This document shows, one piece after another, positions 59,519 through 64,000 of a DNA stretch of 64,000 nucleotides; the stretch's first letter is position 1, and every line of letters starts with the position of its first letter. This stretch comes from Clostridium_AD estertheticum_D (GTDB lineage Bacteria; Bacillota; Clostridia; Clostridiales; Clostridiaceae), in contig NZ_JAHLDM010000007.1 in assembly GCF_018861295.1 (NCBI RefSeq), positions 144,874 to 208,873 on the forward strand, in the 5' to 3' direction. The notes under the pieces were generated by a model, which saw only the letters and a program-made list of their open reading frames with translations, was not told the DNA's origin and did no database searches. A program made the translations under genes and the position numbers.

Positions 59519-59644
59519 GTGCTTCACTCCTTCTTTAATCCTATATTTATATACTAACAAAGAAATGTATCAAAATTAGCAAATAATTATGTTAAAAATA
59601 TGTTAGTTGTAACATAATTCACTTATTTTTATTTTTAAAAATTT

Positions 59645-59676
59645 CTAATAAGTAGTAATTAATTGCTACTTATTAG
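59645..59676. repeat. Inverted repeat past the sugar kinase gene
   Basis: CTAATAAGTAG and CTACTTATTAG around a 10-base AT loop. It lies between the pfkB-family stop and gtrA; may be a secondary terminator stem. Confidence 0.55.
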
Positions 59677-59690
59677 CATTAAATAACTAC

Positions 59691-59740
59691 ACACGAAAAA
59701 AAAGGTTACTATTAAAAAAACAGTAACTTCTTCTTCGTGT
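59691..59740 (-). terminator. Terminator hairpin of the PfkB kinase gene
   Basis: ACACGAA...AGTTACTG, T-rich loop, AGTAACC...TTCGTGT, about 20 bases past the stop at 59761. Confidence 0.7.
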
Positions 59741-59760
59741 ATTATAATTTAACATTAATC

Positions 59761-60717
59761 CTATAATTTATAAATATTTTTTATTTTTTCTATTGAAGGT
59801 AAATCAACTACTGCACCCAAAAACTTAAGTTTATAAGCACTAACTGCTGATGCTAAATAAAGAGATTGCTTAACTGTATAACCCTTTATAATTGATGCAT
59901 AGAAACCCGACCAAAATGCATCTCCCGCACCTGTTGTATCAACTACGTCACTAGCTAATGTAGGTATTTTTATCTTTTCATTACCATTTGAAACAACAGC
60001 TCCATCTTTACCAAGAGTCATTATTACAAGTTTTGCTCCTAGCTCTAAAAATTTATCAATTTGATTGTCAATTGTATCTTTACCAAACAATCTTTGTGCA
60101 TCATCCTCAGATGGTTTTATTATGTCTACATACTTAATAATTGATTTTACATATTCTATGCCATCATGACCTCTTTCCCATATCATACGATGATAATTTG
60201 GGTCAAACGCAATAATAATTTTATTCTTTCGGGCTATTTTGATAATTTGCTCCATAGTATTTCTAAATGGTTGCATTGATAGTGGCCAACAAGAGAAATG
60301 TACAATCTTGGTCTTTTTTATTGTTCCCTCCAGCTCTTTGCTATAATGTATTTTGAAATCAGCATTTCTATAGAATATAGGTACTGGAGTTCCTATGCTT
60401 TTTGTTATCAGAACAATACTAGTTGGATAATCAACTTGCTTTACCATACTTGTATTAATATTATTATTCTTTAAGTGTTGTATTAAAAAGTCTCCCAAAC
60501 CATCATTACCTACAGCACTTACAATTTGAGACTTTATTCCTAGTTTCGTTGTATTCATTGCGATGTTTGCTGGAGATCCTCCAAAATACCTTTCGTAATC
60601 ATTACTTTCGAAGTTGTTACTGTATTCTTTTGATATCATATCTATAAGTAGCTCACCTATTGCTAATACATCGATTTCCTTATCATAAAATTCTATTTTC
60701 TTATTAAAACTTATCAT
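59761..60717 (-). CDS. PfkB-family carbohydrate kinase, fructokinase-like
   Basis: 318 residues. N-terminal VLAIGELLIDMIS near residue 18, substrate-binding FGGSPANIAMNTTKLG near 47, and the C-terminal anion-hole/ATP motif DTTGAGDAFWSGF near 256 with catalytic Asp. It phosphorylates a sugar, likely fructose or a related ketose. Upstream promoter carries a dyad overlapping the -35. A frameshifted copy of the same gene's N-terminus lies at 63593-63731. The nearby alpha-galactosidase and sugar permease suggest use of raffinose-family sugars or sucrose. Confidence 0.92.
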   Translation of the reverse strand: MISFNKKIEFYDKEIDVLAIGELLIDMISKEYSNNFESNDYERYFGGSPANIAMNTTKLGIKSQIVSAVGNDGLGDFLIQHLKNNNINTSMVKQVDYPTSIVLITKSIGTPVPIFYRNADFKIHYSKELEGTIKKTKIVHFSCWPLSMQPFRNTMEQIIKIARKNKIIIAFDPNYHRMIWERGHDGIEYVKSIIKYVDIIKPSEDDAQRLFGKDTIDNQIDKFLELGAKLVIMTLGKDGAVVSNGNEKIKIPTLASDVVDTTGAGDAFWSGFYASIIKGYTVKQSLYLASAVSAYKLKFLGAVVDLPSIEKIKNIYKL

Positions 60718-60813
60718 ATTAATCCCCCTAAATACCTGATATCAATAGTATAGTTACAATAATTTTTATTGTTTTATCACGGTTAATTAATGTAACCCAT
60801 TTCTCATAATTCC

Positions 60814-60854
60814 ATTATACAATATGTTTATTTAACATGTCAACCGTATGACAT
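60814..60854 (-). promoter_or_regulatory. Sigma-A promoter and operator for the kinase gene
   Basis: Minus strand: TTGACA (60838-60843), 18-base spacer, TATAAT (60814-60819). A dyad ATGTCA-N6-TGACAT (60837-60854) covers the -35, as expected for repressor control by a sugar-responsive regulator. Confidence 0.75.
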
Positions 60855-60902
60855 AGTTATTTTACAATATTTATTATAATGAATCTAATCGTAATTTTTT
60901 AT

Positions 60903-61046
60903 CTAGTTAAATTCATTTAGAAAGCTTTCTCTAAATTTTAAAATAGTATGTTTTTCTCCATTAACATAGCAGTCACACATTTTAGTGAAGGTGCATTGTT
61001 CTTTTTTAAACCGTCTTTTTAACTCAAGTATATCTTTTCTTCTCAT
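60903..61046 (-). pseudogene. Truncated DUF4317 family gene (N-terminal remnant)
   Basis: A 47-codon ORF with GAGGAG before its ATG: MRRKDILELKRRFKKEQCTF, then MCDCYVNGEKHTILKFRESF. This matches the N-terminus of DUF4317 proteins as I recall them (ICGCYVDGEK after KKRFKKDxCTFT), which are about 370 or more residues. The reading stops after ESFLNEFN, so most of the gene is gone. The family's function is unknown. Confidence 0.72.
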
Positions 61047-61107
61047 GTATAAACTCCTCGATTTATAGACAAACCTTACGTAAATTTATAGTTGAAGTTG
61101 TTTGTCT

Positions 61108-61284
61108 TTAGTATTTTTCAGCAAATTCGTTTCTCTCATAAAAACCCCCAGGGGACGTGAACAAATTGTAGCCACAATTTGTTTTGCTAAAGCTTTCAGC
61201 TAATGATGTAACTTTGACTAATGATGATGATGATGGAGTAGTTACTTCAATAAAAAAATATATTGGTTGGTAAAATAATCTCAT
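61108..61284 (-). CDS. Small ORF of doubtful status (58 aa)
   Basis: ATG at 61284 to TAA at 61108, 58 codons. It has a run of four Ser and ends NLFTSPGGFYERNEFAEKY. No ribosome binding site is apparent and no homologue is recognised. An inverted repeat AACAAATTGT-N4-ACAATTTGTT (61160-61183) lies inside. It may be a remnant, like its neighbours, or chance. Confidence 0.25.
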   Translation of the reverse strand: MRLFYQPIYFFIEVTTPSSSSLVKVTSLAESFSKTNCGYNLFTSPGGFYERNEFAEKY

Positions 61285-61328
61285 TATATTAAATTATATG
61301 AACCAACTTTCTGTTTTATTTTGAGTAA

Positions 61329-63582
<2,254 letters not shown>

Positions 63583-63592
63583 GTTGTAAACC

Positions 63593-63731
63593 GCCCTTCA
63601 TAAAATATTATAACTATCACATTCAAAATCATCACTATATTCTACCGATATCATATCTACAAGAAGTTCCCCTACTACTAAAATATCATTTCTTTATTCT
63701 GGAAATTAATTATGTCATCAAATTTAAACAT
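63593..63731 (-). pseudogene. Frameshifted PfkB kinase N-terminal remnant
   Basis: An intact start (GAGGAGATA then ATG at 63729-63731) gives MFKFDDIINFQNKEMIF and stop. A one-base shift restores NDILVVGELLVDMISVEYSD, clearly related to IDVLAIGELLIDMISKEYSN of the kinase at 59761. The match ends near 63600, just before the alpha-galactosidase site. The gene is both frameshifted and deleted. Confidence 0.85.
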
Positions 63732-63899
63732 TATCTCCTCCTGATTTTCGATATTTCAAACTTACTTTTACAATAGAACCTTAAAAATGATTACCAAAGG
63801 CTATTAGTTACTTTAAATGAACAATCATCATATTTTAATATACTATTTAACTTATTTTTTAATGTTCAATTTATTTAACAATAATACATAAATTCAAAA

Positions 63900-64000
63900 T
63901 TAGCTTTTCGAACCTGTACTTGCAACACCTTCAATAAATTGCTTCTGAAATATAATAAATATTATAAGCATTGGCCATATAGCTATCATTGAGCCTGCCA
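63900..64000 (-). CDS. Sugar ABC transporter permease, C-terminal fragment at window edge
   Basis: The last 33 codons: AGSMIAIWPMLIIFIIFQKQ then FIEGVASTGSKS. This is the usual end of MalG/MsmG-type sugar permeases (P-x2-x-FxxxQKxFxxG). The rest is beyond the right edge. It lies upstream of alpha-galactosidase on the same strand and suggests an oligosaccharide uptake and cleavage locus. Confidence 0.85.
   Translation of the reverse strand, partial: AGSMIAIWPMLIIFIIFQKQFIEGVASTGSKS

Overview
The window is a low-GC, spore-former-type chromosome segment from an anaerobic Firmicute, most likely Clostridium sensu stricto. Support comes from very AT-rich intergenic DNA, AGGAGG-type ribosome binding sites with frequent TTG and GTG starts, Spo0A with 0A-box-like sequences, the [FeFe]-hydrogenase maturase HydF, a clostridial acetyl-CoA acetyltransferase, rubrerythrin, and the anaerobic ribonucleotide reductase NrdD/NrdG. 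I see no rRNA, tRNA, CRISPR array, insertion sequence or prophage. Species assignment is not possible from what I can see.

Layout. 1-6.5 kb: partial oleate hydratase (minus), a pair of small proteins of a type I associate with spore-former surfaces, LrgA/LrgB, cyclopropane fatty acid synthase, and rubrerythrin followed by a Tyr/Asp-rich small protein. 6.5-14.3 kb: envelope genes (phosphodiester glycosidase-like, DedA, PAP2) and two response regulator/histidine kinase pairs. 14.4-21.6 kb: the most unusual block, an apparent plus-strand operon for a polyprenyl synthase, DoxX, a Met-rich FixH/YtkA-like protein, a NapH/NosR/CcoG-like membrane FeS protein, a MenA-like prenyltransferase, a CPBP protease and a MenG/UbiE methyltransferase, then an HMA-TauE/SafE-cupredoxin fusion. 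21.7-24.7 kb: a facing copper operon, csoR-copA-copZ, with a G/C-tract palindromic operator. Together these look like lipid-quinone biosynthesis joined to membrane electron transfer and copper handling. The block resembles cbb3-oxidase assembly gene sets, but no oxidase and no quinone head-group genes are present here.

24.9-44 kb: housekeeping and envelope genes: NlpC/P60 hydrolase, ZIP transporter, VanW protein, PAS-GGDEF-HD-GYP protein with an altered HD motif, YitT, a flippase-like protein, a KimA-like permease, a siroheme nitrite/sulfite reductase with divergent LysR regulator, a 2-hydroxyacid dehydrogenase with altered active-site residues, a metallophosphatase, HydF, polysaccharide deacetylase, PssA, a DltC-like carrier protein and a TVP38 protein. 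44.4-47.7 kb: thiolase with a -24/-12 (sigma-54) promoter, two upstream palindromes and the adjacent sigma-54 activator gene. 47.8-53.7 kb: ferredoxin, Spo0A, DUF3842 protein, a cobalamin riboswitch controlling nrdDG, and MltG.

54-58 kb: a GntR/two-ABC-transporter operon of the Ytr/Bcr type behind a perfect 22-bp inverted repeat. 58-64 kb: galU and gtrA, then a sugar-use region with a PfkB kinase, GH36 alpha-galactosidase and the end of a sugar ABC permease. This last region carries two gene remnants (a DUF4317 N-terminus and a second, frameshifted PfkB N-terminus), so it has been rearranged. All functions are read from motifs recognised by eye; no database search was run.
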